Positions 42,901-54,767 are shown, counted from the first letter of the stretch. The stretch is DNA of 64,000 nt from Heracleum sosnowskyi (GCA_030848705.1 CM061245.1:42846711-42910710), one strand, 5' to 3'. Notes: generated by a model not told the origin, from the sequence alone. Translations and numbers: made by a program.

Positions 42901-44433
42901 CAGAAAAAATTGGTTGATGGCCCAACAAATCACTTAACAAGTGATGACCACCAGCTTCAGAGTGGGGCTTCTCCAAGATATGAGTTGGAGAATCAGGAAT
43001 AGATGTATGGATCATGTCCACATCTAAAGACTGAGTTGGTGAATTTGGCGGAGATAGTTCAAGGTTGATGTTTAGAGAATGGGACTGTAACCCCAGAGTA
43101 ATAATTGGGGTTACATCAAACTGAATTTGTGAAACTGGAAGTGTTGCTTCCAGAGTGTGTGCACCCTGTGTACCTTTGGATTTTTGCTTCACTCTCCTTT
43201 GGTATTGGGAAAATGTAGACTGTGGGCTTGAAGTGTCCCTTACCCTCTTGGAGTGTGCTCTTGGAGGAGAGCTTGTTTCAATAATCACATCCTTTTGGGA
43301 GGATGCAACTAGATTTGTGTTTAAATCCATTTTACTCATTATGCCTTGTTGGGAAGACACAATGGGGCATGGTTGGGACACACTATCCTTTCCTTCCTTA
43401 TTCTTGGGGTTTCTTTGATTTTCACCCCTTCCCTCACCTATCACAACTCCAGAATCACTCCCCTTTGGTTGTGAAGTAGTTTTTGCAACAGGTGCCTTTT
43501 GAGAAGCACCTGAGGTTGGCTTTGAGGATTTCTTAGATTTAGGTTTTGCTACTTGGGCAGGAGCCTGTTGGGACACAGCTACAGACTCCATAGCAACATT
43601 GGTAGGTGAAATAATAGAAGTAACAACTACACTAACAGGGTTAGAAGAAGTTACCTCAATGATGGGCAGATACACCACTGGGACATCACCATTGTGGTTA
43701 AGTCTCAGTATATCTGTCAAAACCCTCTTCTCTTGCACAAAACACTCGAACCTGGAAATAGGGTTAGAGATAACTAATGGTGCTGGACTAACATGGTTAG
43801 CCAACATCATCAGAAACCTAGCATAATAGAAATATTTTTCCTATTAGCCTTATCACCCAACTTAGCACCAATTTCATACATAAGTTGAGTGCTAAAGTTG
43901 TAATATCTATCAGTTAGAAGCATGGTTAAGAGAATCAACATAGAATTAGTTAATGCATCAAAATTGCTAATCTTTTCAGAGAAGACCTTAATGAATGCAT
44001 CAGCTAAGTAACTGTATTCCTTAACCAAACCTCTCCTAATAATCTTACCCAAATTATCAGTAGGCAAAGAGTAGTTTATAGAATTTAGCATGTTAATCAT
44101 TTCAGTATATGTAGGCAAAGCATTACAGTTATTTTCAGGAATATGTAGACATGCTTGCAATACATCAGAGTTAACTATATAATCATTACCTTGGATGGTG
44201 AATTTCAAAGTGCAATTTGTCCCACTATACTCACATGAGGTCCAAATCTCCTCGATTATCTCATTGTAGAGTGGTGTAGAGTGAAACATTGCATAGCTCA
44301 ACTTGCAATTCTTCATGAAATCCATCATTTTCAAAAAGATGATGTTCGGGCTTTCCTTGACAACAAAAGGGATGGAGTTGTTCTTCTTATAGATAAACCC
44401 TCCAGCAGACATGAGCTTGACTATTGGTGCCAT
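39948..44433 (-). pseudogene. Element C env-like ORF, near full length with frame breaks
   Basis: Four consecutive frames: 44433-43810 (N-terminal domain, start MAPIVKLMSAGGFIYKK), 43810-41516 (764 codons), 41552-40638 and 40604-39948. In order they show a globular N-domain (~1-210), a Lys/Ser/Pro linker, Ser/Thr-rich sequence with repeated SQAKGE units, a Glu-rich segment, a coiled coil (LSSRVDKVEATLSHMQKEQ), a Lys-rich linker and a C-domain (VEVRGIAASQKLPERLVFTFKGGREQ, QPYWMMEFKDKDNCRRFFRM). Breaks are a frameshift near 43815-43840, another near 41530, and a local shift with TAA near 40639. No membrane segment is visible. The whole would be about 1490 residues. The function is unknown. Confidence 0.83.
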
Positions 44434-44973
44434 TGTTGAGTGAAGAAAAGCTTCGAACTGAATTGCTTGTTAGAGAGAAGAAGAAAGAAAAGCCTTTGGA
44501 ATTTTTGAGAACAGGTAAAAAAAGAATAAAAAAATAGAATTTCTTAAATACTCCCCCAAAAATTCTCAGAAATTAAGTCCAATAATCAATGTAAATTACT
44601 GGATTGGCTTAAAAAAATATAACTGTTACTTTTAAAGTATTACCATGATTTATACTTACAGGGGTGTATGTATAGATCGTGGTAAAAGACGTGTCAAATT
44701 TCAATGGTTCAGATTAACTGCGCTATATCAACGAATTAGGATTGGGCGGTTAAAGTCCCGTCTATTTCGTTGATAAAGCTGCGTTTCGTTGATATAAAAG
44801 AGCTATCAACGAAACACCCAGAAAAAGGCTAAGACTATCAACGAAATGGTGCGTTTCGTTGACATAGTAATTTTGACTTAGACAAAATTGCACTTTTTCC
44901 TGAGAAAATTAATTCACAGAAAAACATAGCAAACTTCTGGCTACAATGTAACTTGCAAAAATCTCAAAAATAA
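44434..44973 (-). promoter_or_regulatory. Element C spacer between pol and env-like ORF, with motif cluster
   Basis: No gene. Five or more copies of the LTR motif in both orientations lie at 44727-44866 (ATCAACGAATTAGG, ATTTCGTTGATAAAG, GTTTCGTTGATATAAAAG, TATCAACGAAACACC, TATCAACGAAATGG, GTTTCGTTGACATAG). A likely env-like promoter or regulatory island, by position. Confidence 0.6.
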
Positions 44974-45857
44974 TTAGGAGAAATTTAACATACCTAGCTC
45001 ACTTACTAGTCTTGAGAATGTTGATTCATCAAGTGGCTTGGTAAAAATGTCTGCAAGTTGTTGTTCACTTGGAACAAAATGTAACTCCACAGTACCATTC
45101 ATAACATGTTCTCTAATGAAATGGTACTTGATGTCAATGTGCTTGGTCCTTGAATGCTGCACTGGATTCTCAGTATTGGCAATGGCACTAGTGTTGTCAC
45201 AGAAAATAGGAATTTTCTCAACTCTTAATCCATAATCAAGTAGTTGATTTTTCATCCATAAAATCTGTGCACAACAACTTCCAGCTGCAATATACTCAGC
45301 CTCAGCTGTGGAGGTAGAAACTGAGTTTTGTTTCTTGCTGAACCATGAGACAAGCTTGTTTCCTAAGAATTGACAGGTGCCAGTTGTGCTTTTCCTGTCA
45401 ATTTTACATCCTGCATAATCTGCATCTGAATAACCAATTAGTTCAAAGCCAGATTCTCTAGGATACCAAATGCCAAGGTTTGGTGTTCCTTTGAGATATC
45501 TGAAAATTCTTTTAATAGCAACTAAATGGGATTCCCTAGGATCAACCTGAAATCTAGCACATAGACATGTAGCAAACATAATATCAGGTCTACTAGCTGT
45601 TAAATATAAAAGTGAGCCTACCATGCCTCTGTAACTTGAAATGTCCATAGATTTTTCCTTAGTATTCAATTCAAGTTTGGTGGCAGTAGGCATCGGAGTT
45701 TTGTTAGGAGAGCATTCCATTAAGTCAAATTTCTTTAATAAATCATGAATATATTTTGTTTGACTAATGAAAATGCCTTCATTAACTTGCTTCACTTGAA
45801 GACCAAGAAAGTAAGTTAATTCTCCCATCATGCTCATTTCATATTTACTTTGCATAA
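44974..45857 (-). CDS. Element C pol: RT C-terminal part and complete RNase H
   Basis: An open frame from the D insertion point to the stop at 44974. It begins with MQSKYEMSMMGELTYFLGLQVKQ, then YRGMVGSLLYLTASRPDIMF and the RNase H with all boxes readable: GYSDADYAGCKIDRKST (first Asp), STSTAEAEYIAAGSC (Glu), FCDNTSAI (Asp), and KHIDIKYHFIREHV. It ends with ADIFTKPLDESTFSRLVSELGMLNFS. It is the 3' half of a split RT-RNase H gene whose 5' half is at 58197-59014. The apparent frame extension past 45857 reads into the D LTR. Confidence 0.88.
45853..45857. other. Target-site duplication of element D, left copy
   Basis: CATAA immediately before the left LTR of D, repeated at 58197-58201 immediately after the right LTR. 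Five bases is the usual size for Ty3/Gypsy integrases. Confidence 0.92.
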
Positions 45858-48800
45858 TGTGACGCCCTCCAAACCCGGGGTACAGATTTGAGGAGTCATC
45901 CGACCAACGGAACACTATTTAACACATGCATAATATATATAAAGACACAATTACCCCTTGACCAAGACCGCATCCAGATTATGGCAATGAACACAAGCTA
46001 CTACAATCTTTTATTATTACAAACCAGTTTTATCAGAGTCATTACATCACAACTAAAGTTCAAATCTAGACATTAAATCTAGAAAAGCAAAACAACAACT
46101 ACCCTGCCAATAACAGTGACTCGAGGGGCTCTCCTGACTGCTGGTGAACTATCGGTCACGCTATGCCAACTCATACTCTCGCTTCACTGGAATAGGGTTA
46201 GAAAACAACAAGCAAGAGTGAGCCAAAATTGCTCAGCAAACATCAACGAATCATTTCTATCACGGTGGTAAGGATATGAATTTAAGATATCAGAATCAAC
46301 AATATTTAGCTAACACATGCTTTGTATCAATAATGATTGAAGTAAAGAATTAGAATTTGGCTTATACATTTTATTCAAATCAAAGGTTGTGCTGCTGGCC
46401 AGCCACGCATCAACCCCGGACTAGCTCATGTCATAGTCCTCTACTGGATCCCAGGCCAATCTGGGCCTTAAGTTATTCCGACCAATTACTGGTCCATTTT
46501 AAAAAAAAACACATGCCAATTCTATAATAGGGTATAAACAATAACATGCTCAATAAGATAAACTGAATGTATAGTAATTGCAAAAGAGTTTCAACTGTTC
46601 AGTATCAAGTGAAGGTCGAGAAATAATCATGGAGTAATTTCAATGGTACAGTGTACTCATTCAATAAGGGAATCAATATTGGTAATCGTTAATCAATAAC
46701 CGTAAATGAGTAGTCAAGATGGAAGTCAAATAATCAAAGGTTGTCAATGATAATCAAAGGATGATAAATAGCAACAATAGGTGGTAAACAATAATCAAGT
46801 AAATTGGAAATAAGGGTTTCCGATGCAGATCAAATCAAAGAATCAAGAATTTCTAAGGAAATGGAATCAGTTGTCCAAATGCGGTTAAAAGATGGATAAT
46901 TTGAATTGTTCTGGGGATAACGGTATTCAAGTAATCAAGACAATAATAATTTTATCACAAGTAAAGGCACAGATACTTGCCTGGTCTAAGCTGCTGTCGG
47001 ATCGACTCTGCTCACTCTACTTTCCCCTTTCCCTTGCTCCGGGAACTCGATTCTATAATTTAAACAACTCATCACAATAAGTCTAACTATTCTCGTTCTA
47101 CTCTCGACACTTATTCAATCAATAATCACATTTAAACAAGTAACCGGTTACGTATCGGACGTCCGGTATAATTTACGATATTTAAAACTCAGATATTTGC
47201 CCTAGCACGGGCATATACAGACTATAAAACACGACACACAATTAATATGAACCATATAGCACTTATAAACATTTTTAAAACATCATACGGAACTCATTTG
47301 AATTTTTAATAAGTCGTTACAAATTTTAAATCAAAAATCGGATTTTTAAATCCAATATAAACATTTAAATGAAAATAAATCAATTAATAAAATTAATTGA
47401 CACTCTTTAAATACTCAAACTATTTTTTTAAATAATTAAATAGGCTTGAAAATAATTAAACTGAATTTTTAATTAATTAAATCTAATTAATAATTAATTT
47501 TTAAGAATTAATTGATTAAAAGAATTAACCAATTAATTAATAAATTAATTATTAATTAAAAATAATTAAAATAATTAAGTTTAATCAATTTTCGGATTTA
47601 AAATAATAAATATAATTTATCAGAATTTTTCTGATATAAAAATATATTTTTAAAATAAACATATGAATTTTTTTAGTTTTTAAACTATTTTCGAATTAAA
47701 TTTAAAAATAAAATTCAAAAACAGTTTTCTGAAAATGAATTAGGGTTTTGAAGATTGAAACCGGGTCGAAAAATCGGGTAAACGGGTCGGGAAGAACGAA
47801 TCCGGGTCACCAAGAACAACCCGCCGGAATCTGGGTTTTCCAGAATCCGGCCGGCGTCCGGTGGCCGGACTTCGCCGTTTCCGATCAAAACAAAACCAAA
47901 CTATAGGGCTTTTGTTCGCTTTTGCAAGACAAACACAACCCACATACACACACATCTGTCCCATGCCGGAATCGTGCCCAGAATTCATTCAAAGAACTCG
48001 CCGGCGACGACCTCGGCCGGAAACCCGATCTACTTAAATCCTACATGAAACTCAAAGATTAATATACCAAAATGAAGCTTATAACTCATACAATAAAAGC
48101 CCTCTACCAAAAACAATGTCAGATCAATATCAAGAACGTACGAATTGAAAGAAGAAATCGGGTCAAAACCCGAAAATCAAACCCGACTAAATCGAACATA
48201 AACATGAAATTAAAGCATGGATTCTTGCTAATTAGAACCCTAGGAACATGTTAGAAGCAACCAATTGAACGGAGAATCAACAGAATGAAAATCCCCAAAT
48301 CGAATCAAGAACCCTAATTTTAATTCGAAACTTGTAAAATCAATATAAAATCGAATACTTACCAGATGATGATGAGGTTGGAAGATTCTGAAACTAGATT
48401 TTTGGGGCTTTGATTTGAGTATAAGAACTTCAAATTTGGACTTCAATAACCCTTAGAACGAATTGATTGAAGATCAAGAACACAAAATAATTATTTGGGA
48501 ATTTCGGATTTTTTGAGTAATTTCTGAAGAATTGCTAGGGTTATGAAGTCTGATTGGTCATTTTATATTTTTGGAAAAATAATACCCCAAATAACATTTT
48601 TGGATCGATATTGATTCGTTAGATCGTTTAAAAACCCTAATTAGGTCAAAAACACGTTTTACGAAAAGTAAGGGGTTAAAAAGGTTGATGATTATCCAAA
48701 TTGATATATATCATTATATAACTAATGCTCAAGAATACTAGGGCTATAACAACTTCAATATTGATATAGAACGATAAATCCGTCCCCTTAAGCAATTAGG

Positions 48801-49144
48801 GTTCGGAACGATTTTTCCTTTTTCGGATCAAAAATTGAAATTAATTTGCAGAATCAAATAGGTAGGGTTAAATAGAATCCCATAACCCTTTCGATAACGA
48901 TTCGAATACGAAAGACGAAGAATTAAAAATGAATGTACGAAATTTCAACGGGCTCTTGAATTATCAAAACGGCTCAAATTTGAAGAAAATTCCAAATGAC
49001 GAAATTTTTGAAAGGGGCTTCCGACTCACCATTTAGCACATAATCACACACTAAATATCATATAATAATATTCCAATATTCCAAAATAAATATTTTAGAT
49101 TAAATATCTCATTTAATCAAATAATAAAATTCACGGATATTACA
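45858..49144 (-). repeat. Element D 3' LTR
   Basis: 3287 bp, TGTGACGCCCTCC to CGGATATTACA. It contains a GC-rich patch (about 47760-48030, with CCGGCCGGCGTCCGGTGG) amid very AT-rich sequence (47330-47720). The small ORFs it holds (for example 47740-47988) recur identically in the other LTR and show no conserved domain. Confidence 0.95.
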
Positions 49145-49157
49145 TCCTTCCCCCCTT
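49145..49157 (-). other. Element D polypurine tract
   Basis: TCCTTCCCCCCTT on the plus strand, all purines on the sense strand, abutting the 3' LTR. Confidence 0.9.
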
Positions 49158-49183
49158 AATAGGATTCTGTCCTCAGAATCAGA

Positions 49184-52100
49184 TCAAGGAAACAACTGGG
49201 GATACTTCTCTAACATCTCACTCTCTAACTCCCAGGTAGACTCTTCTACTTTAGGATTCCTCCACAAAACTCTCACTAACGCTACTGTCTTATTCCTTAG
49301 TACTTTCTCCTTACGATCCACTATCTGAATTGGTCGTTCTACATACGATAAATCTGCCTGGACCTCTATTGGTTCATACTCTATTACATGATTCGAATCT
49401 GGTCGATACCTCTTAAGCATAGATACATGAAATACATTATGAACGTGCTGCATATGCGGTGGCAATGCCAACTCGTAAGCTACTTCGCCCACTTTCTTCA
49501 AAATCTCAAACGGCCCAACATATCTCGGACTCAACTTCCCTTTCTTTCCAAATCTAACTAATCCTTTCCATGGTGAAACCTTTAGTAACACTTGCTCTCC
49601 TTCTTCGAATCCCACATCCTTTCTGGCTAGATCCGCATACTTCTTCTGTCGGTCTTGAGCTGTTATCAATCTTCTCTGAATCAATTGAACCACTTCTTTT
49701 GTTCGTTGTACTAGTTCTGGTCCTATCATTTTCCGTTCACCAACTTCTTCCCAATATACTGGAGATCGACACTTTCGTCCATACAAAGCTTCGTACGGTG
49801 GCATTCCGATGCTCGCGTGAAAACTATTATTATATGAAAATTCCACCAAGGGTAGATGATCGTCCCAACTGCCTTCAAAATCAAGTGCACACGTCCTAAG
49901 CATATCTTCAATAGTCTGAATTGTCCTTTCGCTTTGACCGTCCGTCTGCGGATGATAAGCCGTACTCATTCTCAACTCGGTGCCCAAACACTCTTGAAAA
50001 CTCCTCCAAAATCTTGAATTGAATCGAGGGTCTCTATCAGACACTATCGATACTGGAACTCCATGTCGTACTACGATTTCTTTTATGTAAATATGAACTA
50101 ACTTATCCAGCGAGAATCTCTCGTTAATCGGAAGAAAATGCGCAGATTTCGTCAATCGATCCACGACAACCCAGATGGCATCATGGTTAGCTTTTGTTCT
50201 AGGCAATCCTACTACAAAGTCCATCGCAATGTGTTCCCACTTCCATTCGGGAATCTCCAATGGTTGAAGTAATCCACTTGGTCTCTGATGTTCCGCCTTA
50301 ACTCTTTGACACGTAAAGCATTTACTTACCCATTCCGCAATCTCTCTCTTCATATCTGGCCACCAAAAGTTCGTCTTTAGATCTCGATACATCTTCGTAC
50401 TCCCTGGATGAATTGAATACTTCGAGTTATGTGCTTCGTGCAGAATCTCACTTTTCAGTTCCGTTACGTTAGGTATCCATATCCGAGAAGCAAATCTCAA
50501 GATCCCTTTGTCGTCCGGTTGGCTACATATTTCCTCACCTGTCATTTTACTCACATCGTCGTTCATAACTTGCTCTTGGCACTTTCGTATCTTCTCCAAC
50601 AATTCAGGTTGAAACGTCATGGTATAAATTATTTCCGTAGCGTCCTTCGGATTAATTACTTCGATTTCCAATTTCTCAAATTCCTTGTATAATTCTTTGG
50701 TCATCATTAGTGTATTTAATCTCTCTTTCCTGCTCAATGCATCTGCTACCACATTTGCCTTGCCGGGATGATAGTTGATAGAAACGTCGTAGTCCTTGAT
50801 TAGTTCTAACCATCTTCGTTGCCTCATGTTCAGCTCTTTCTGAGTAAAGATATACTTCAAACTTTTGTGATCGGTGTAAATTTCACATCTCTCTCCATAC
50901 AAGTAGTGTCTCCATATCTTCAAAGCAAACACAATAGCTGCTAACTCCAAATCGTGTGTAGGGTACTTCTGTTCGTGGGGTCTCAACTGTCTTGACGCAT
51001 AAGCAATCACCTTGTCATGTTGCATAAGTATGCATCCTAATCCTTTGTACGACGCATCACTATAGATTACGAAATGACCTTGATCGTCTGGTAACATCAA
51101 TACCGGTGCCGTAGTTAGTCTTTTCTTTAACTCTTGGAAGCCTTCTTCGCATTTATCGTTCCATATGAATCGTTCGCTTTTCCTTGTCAGCTTGGTCATT
51201 GGAGTAGCTATCTTCGCAAAATCTTGCACAAATCTCCGGTAGTATCCGGCTAATCCCAAGAAACTTCTGACTTCAGTCGGTGTCCTTGGTCTCTCCCAAT
51301 CTTTCACTGCCTCTATCTTTGCTGGGTCCACTTTGATGCCTTCGCTGCTCACCACGTGTCCTAAGAAATGAACTTCTTTCAACCAAAATTCACACTTGGA
51401 AAACTTCGCGTATAGTCCTTCTTGTCTCAATGTTTCTAACACAATTCGCAACTGGTCTGCATGCTCTTCTTCTGTCCTTGAGTATATCAAGATGTCGTCG
51501 ATGAATACCACTACAAACTTGTCCAAATATCTCTTGAAAATCCTGTTCATTAGATCCATAAAAGCTGCGGGTGCATTCGTTAGTCCAAACGCCATTACTA
51601 AAAATTCATAGTGCCCATACCTTGTTCGAAAGGCTGTCTTCGGTATGTCGTCTGGTCTAATCTTCAATTGGTGATATCCTGACCGTAGGTCGATCTTCGA
51701 AAAATGTACCGCTCCCTTCAGCTGGTCAAACAGATCATCTATTCGAGGTAACGGATACTTGTTCTTAATGGTCAGCTTGTTCAACTCCCGATAGTCTATA
51801 CACAATCTCATGCTTCCATCCTTTTTCTTGACAAACAGTACTGGTGCTCCCCACGGTGAAACGCTGGGTCTAATAATTCCTTTTTCTAGCAAATCTTGCA
51901 GTTGATCCGCCAATTCCTTCATCTCCACTGGTGCCATTCTGTAAGGGGCCTTCGATACTGGCTCCGCGCCCGGTACTAAGTCTATCGCAAATTCAATTTC
52001 TCTATCTGGAGGTAAACCTGGTAATTCTTCCGGAAAAACATCTGGAAACTCATTTACGACTGGAATATCTTCTAACTTAGAAACTTCCTTATCTATATCT

Positions 52101-53797
52101 ATTACATAAGCTAGATACGCCTCACAACCTTGCCTTAATAACCTCTTAGCCTGAATCATTGTCAGGAACCTCTTTCTTTGCTTCTCTCCTCTAAATATTA
52201 TCTCTTTCTTTTCTAGGGTAATCAAAGTAACCCTCTTATTCTTACAATCAATACTTGCATCATGCTCAGTCAACCAATCCATCCCTAATATCACATCAAA
52301 TTCACCTAACTTAAAAGGTAACAAGTCAACATAAAAACGATTTCCCAAAATCTCTATCTCACAACGGGGATAATATGAACTGACCGCGATACGATCCTGA
52401 TTAGCTATCTCTATAGTCAACACTCCACTTAAAGGTTTCATTACGCAATTCAATCTACGAGCAAACGTTTCAGAAATAAAAGACTTCGTCGCTCCCGAAT
52501 CTATTAACACTTGTGCAGGAATAGAATTTACTAGAAGTGTACCTGCCACCACGTCGGAATCTCTCACTGCTTCTCCCATTGACATATTGTAGGTCCTGGC
52601 TAACGGCTGGACGTTAACAACTGGGGGTGCTTCAATTGCCCGAATCATATTGTTCACGGTTGCTGGTGCTCTGCAGTCCTTAATCATGTGACCTGGTTTC
52701 TTACACCGATGACACACGATGCCTATCTTGCAGTCCCGGGAATAATGTCCCTTCTGATTGCATTTAAAGCATGTGACAGTCAATCGATGGCATATCCCTA
52801 GATGTCGCTTCCCGCATGTCTTGCATTCTGGTAGTGGGGGTCTAGAAAGTCCCTGCTGACCGCCGGTTAGTAGACGGTTATCTTGTCCTACGTTTCCGGT
52901 GTCTGGTTTCCTGAAACTTGTATTCCTTCCGTGCTGAAATCCCAGCTTCTTATTTGCTTGCCCTTGAAAACTTCCCTGCTGCTGTCCCTTATCGGGTATC
53001 CCTGCTTTCCTTTTCTTGTTCTCCCTCTCTTTCATGTAAGAATCACTCTCTGCCTCTGCAATCATTGCCTTTTGGACCACCGCTGCATAGGTGTCCAACT
53101 CCAATACAGCTAACTTACTATGAATCCAAGACCTCAGTCCCTGCTGGAACCTCTTGGCCTTCTTCTTTTCCGTATCCACATAGGTTGGAACAAACCTTGA
53201 CAACTCCGTAAACCTTGTTTCATATTGGGGCACTGTCATGCTTCCCTGCTTTAATTCCAAAAACTTCAATTCCATCTGATCTCTCATATAGTCCGGAAAA
53301 TATCTTTCCAAAAACAACTCTGTGAATCTTGCCCACGTAATCAATCCCTCGGGCTCCATAGCCCTACTCGTTTCCCACCAATAACTAGCCTCATTCTTCA
53401 GAAAATAGCTTGCATACTCTGTCTTCTTATCCTCTGTCACCTCTATCAAGGCAAAAGCCTTTTCCATCTCTTTCAACCATGCCTTAGCCTCTACAGGGTC
53501 TGCTGATCCTTTAAATTCTGGAGGTTTTGCTGCCTGGAAAGATTTGAACGTAACTGCCGGTGCTGCTTGCTGGTGCTGTTGTTGATGCTGCTGATGCTGA
53601 TGTTGCTGATGCTGTTGCTGCTGTTCTAAGAGCTGTTGCTGAAATGCACGTTGCTGCTGTGCTAATGCGGCAGTCTGTTGAGTAAGGGTATTTAACAACT
53701 GGATTACCATCGGGTCCACACGGCCCGTGGGAGGTGTATTTTGTTGACCTTCTTGGTCAGAAGTATCAGTTGAACGGGTTTGTCGTCTAGGAGCCAT
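49184..53797 (-). CDS. Element D Gag-Pol polyprotein, 1537 codons
   Basis: A single uninterrupted ORF. In order: a Gln/His run (~50-80), retrotransposon gag domain (~90-250), two CCHC knuckles (CFKCNQKGHYSRDC ~342, CHRCKKPGHMIKDC ~362), protease (LIDSGATKSFIS ~432), RT (KKDGSMRLCIDYRELNK ~660, FIDDILIYS ~765), RNase H (YSDASYKGLG ~912). Integrase follows, with an HHCC zinc region (~1120-1165) and the DDE triad: D in AMDFVVGLP, D in SDRDPRFNSRFW, E in QSERTIQ. Next is the GPY/F-type module (YVGPFEILKKVGEVAYELALP ~1430) and a chromodomain-like end (LWRNPKVEESTWELESEM). The length is normal for plant chromoviruses. The fused gag-pol and all catalytic residues support recent activity. The chromodomain would target integration to particular chromatin. 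Confidence 0.96.
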   Translation of the reverse strand: MAPRRQTRSTDTSDQEGQQNTPPTGRVDPMVIQLLNTLTQQTAALAQQQRAFQQQLLEQQQQHQQHQHQQHQQQHQQAAPAVTFKSFQAAKPPEFKGSADPVEAKAWLKEMEKAFALIEVTEDKKTEYASYFLKNEASYWWETSRAMEPEGLITWARFTELFLERYFPDYMRDQMELKFLELKQGSMTVPQYETRFTELSRFVPTYVDTEKKKAKRFQQGLRSWIHSKLAVLELDTYAAVVQKAMIAEAESDSYMKERENKKRKAGIPDKGQQQGSFQGQANKKLGFQHGRNTSFRKPDTGNVGQDNRLLTGGQQGLSRPPLPECKTCGKRHLGICHRLTVTCFKCNQKGHYSRDCKIGIVCHRCKKPGHMIKDCRAPATVNNMIRAIEAPPVVNVQPLARTYNMSMGEAVRDSDVVAGTLLVNSIPAQVLIDSGATKSFISETFARRLNCVMKPLSGVLTIEIANQDRIAVSSYYPRCEIEILGNRFYVDLLPFKLGEFDVILGMDWLTEHDASIDCKNKRVTLITLEKKEIIFRGEKQRKRFLTMIQAKRLLRQGCEAYLAYVIDIDKEVSKLEDIPVVNEFPDVFPEELPGLPPDREIEFAIDLVPGAEPVSKAPYRMAPVEMKELADQLQDLLEKGIIRPSVSPWGAPVLFVKKKDGSMRLCIDYRELNKLTIKNKYPLPRIDDLFDQLKGAVHFSKIDLRSGYHQLKIRPDDIPKTAFRTRYGHYEFLVMAFGLTNAPAAFMDLMNRIFKRYLDKFVVVFIDDILIYSRTEEEHADQLRIVLETLRQEGLYAKFSKCEFWLKEVHFLGHVVSSEGIKVDPAKIEAVKDWERPRTPTEVRSFLGLAGYYRRFVQDFAKIATPMTKLTRKSERFIWNDKCEEGFQELKKRLTTAPVLMLPDDQGHFVIYSDASYKGLGCILMQHDKVIAYASRQLRPHEQKYPTHDLELAAIVFALKIWRHYLYGERCEIYTDHKSLKYIFTQKELNMRQRRWLELIKDYDVSINYHPGKANVVADALSRKERLNTLMMTKELYKEFEKLEIEVINPKDATEIIYTMTFQPELLEKIRKCQEQVMNDDVSKMTGEEICSQPDDKGILRFASRIWIPNVTELKSEILHEAHNSKYSIHPGSTKMYRDLKTNFWWPDMKREIAEWVSKCFTCQRVKAEHQRPSGLLQPLEIPEWKWEHIAMDFVVGLPRTKANHDAIWVVVDRLTKSAHFLPINERFSLDKLVHIYIKEIVVRHGVPVSIVSDRDPRFNSRFWRSFQECLGTELRMSTAYHPQTDGQSERTIQTIEDMLRTCALDFEGSWDDHLPLVEFSYNNSFHASIGMPPYEALYGRKCRSPVYWEEVGERKMIGPELVQRTKEVVQLIQRRLITAQDRQKKYADLARKDVGFEEGEQVLLKVSPWKGLVRFGKKGKLSPRYVGPFEILKKVGEVAYELALPPHMQHVHNVFHVSMLKRYRPDSNHVIEYEPIEVQADLSYVERPIQIVDRKEKVLRNKTVALVRVLWRNPKVEESTWELESEMLEKYPQLFP

Positions 53798-54215
53798 ATC
53801 GCTAATGAATAAACAATAATTGGCTTAATCAAACAGTTCATATAAGAGAAGGAAGGATCACAATTGATATCTCGAAGGTTTACAGATCTTCTCAACGGTG
53901 TATGGATACACTCGTTGCAATAAGTAGAATAACAGTTATGATGCTGGAAATGAATGACAGGGGAATAAATACAGTTCTATAAAAGAGGTTTATCATATAT
54001 ATATAGATAGAGTTAGTACAAGCGTAGAACGCTTCAAAAGAAAATATATCATGGCTGAACCATAACTGCCGACCAGCAATACAACAACAAAAATGCAACA
54101 ACAACCCGAGGCGTTCCTATAAGCCCGGTGCACTGCTGATTCTACTATATGCATCTATATACTAACTATCTAGAACCATACATCCATGTCACATCTGTCT
54201 ACTACCGATACCTGC
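53798..54215 (-). other. Element D interval between leader ORF and gag
   Basis: 418 bases without a supported gene, with a short TATATATATAGATAG run near 53997. It could act as an intergenic leader or contain an intron. Nothing else is visible. Confidence 0.5.
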
Positions 54216-54767
54216 TCACAGATCACCTGCTCCTGCCGGCCATAACGGGGGTCCTGAAACCTCTGCAATCTCACTCATCGCATAATCCAAAATCTGTCTC
54301 ATCCCTGCTACTGTCTCTCCCTCTCGACTAGAAGCTAATCCATGCAATCGAGTCTCAACCAAAGTCCTCGTAACCCTAAACCTCATCTGAATGTCTCTCA
54401 TCTGATCTCTAAGTCTGTCTCTCTCTCTGACAGCGGCTGCCTCGATCGAACGAATCCTACCCATCTCCATAACCTGTCCATAAAGGAAATCCTTCTCTCT
54501 TCTCACCCTCTGATACACATGGTGTGGAACTGGTGGCTCACATAACTGATACAAAGGCCCACAAACTGATGCCTGAGACGCTGGTGCTGGGGCTACTTGT
54601 CGGAGTGGAATAGGACAAGGTATCTGATCTCTCCTGACTACTGGGCCCTGATGCCTAGGCTGATATCGCACTGGCCGAGACGGTCCTGCTCTCTCAACGG
54701 GTGTAGGTATCTCTGCGATCGTATCCTCGGAAGGGTCTGAGTCTGAACTAGAACTAGGGGGCTGCAA
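54216..54767 (-). CDS. Element D leader ORF upstream of gag, 183 codons
   Basis: An open frame starting MQPPSSSSDSDPSEDT about 130 bases after the primer site and before gag, in the same orientation. The N-terminal ~90 residues are Ser/Pro/Arg-rich and probably disordered. Residues ~90-170 are charged and helical with coiled-coil character (RREKDFLYGQVMEMGRIRS, RERDRLRDQMRDIQMRF). There is no recognised domain. It is GC-richer than the surrounding LTR DNA and free of stops in an element that is otherwise intact. Extra short ORFs before gag are uncommon in chromoviruses. It could be translated, or be a regulatory upstream ORF. The function is unknown. Confidence 0.6.
   Translation of the reverse strand: MQPPSSSSDSDPSEDTIAEIPTPVERAGPSRPVRYQPRHQGPVVRRDQIPCPIPLRQVAPAPASQASVCGPLYQLCEPPVPHHVYQRVRREKDFLYGQVMEMGRIRSIEAAAVRERDRLRDQMRDIQMRFRVTRTLVETRLHGLASSREGETVAGMRQILDYAMSEIAEVSGPPLWPAGAGDL

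Noticed and set aside
47740..47988. 82-codon ORF in the GC-rich part of the element D LTR (and its copy at 56792-57040)
   Set aside because: It lies in LTR DNA, has no recognisable domain, and its duplication follows only from LTR identity. The composition (Arg/Pro/Gly-rich) is explained by CCGG-rich sequence.
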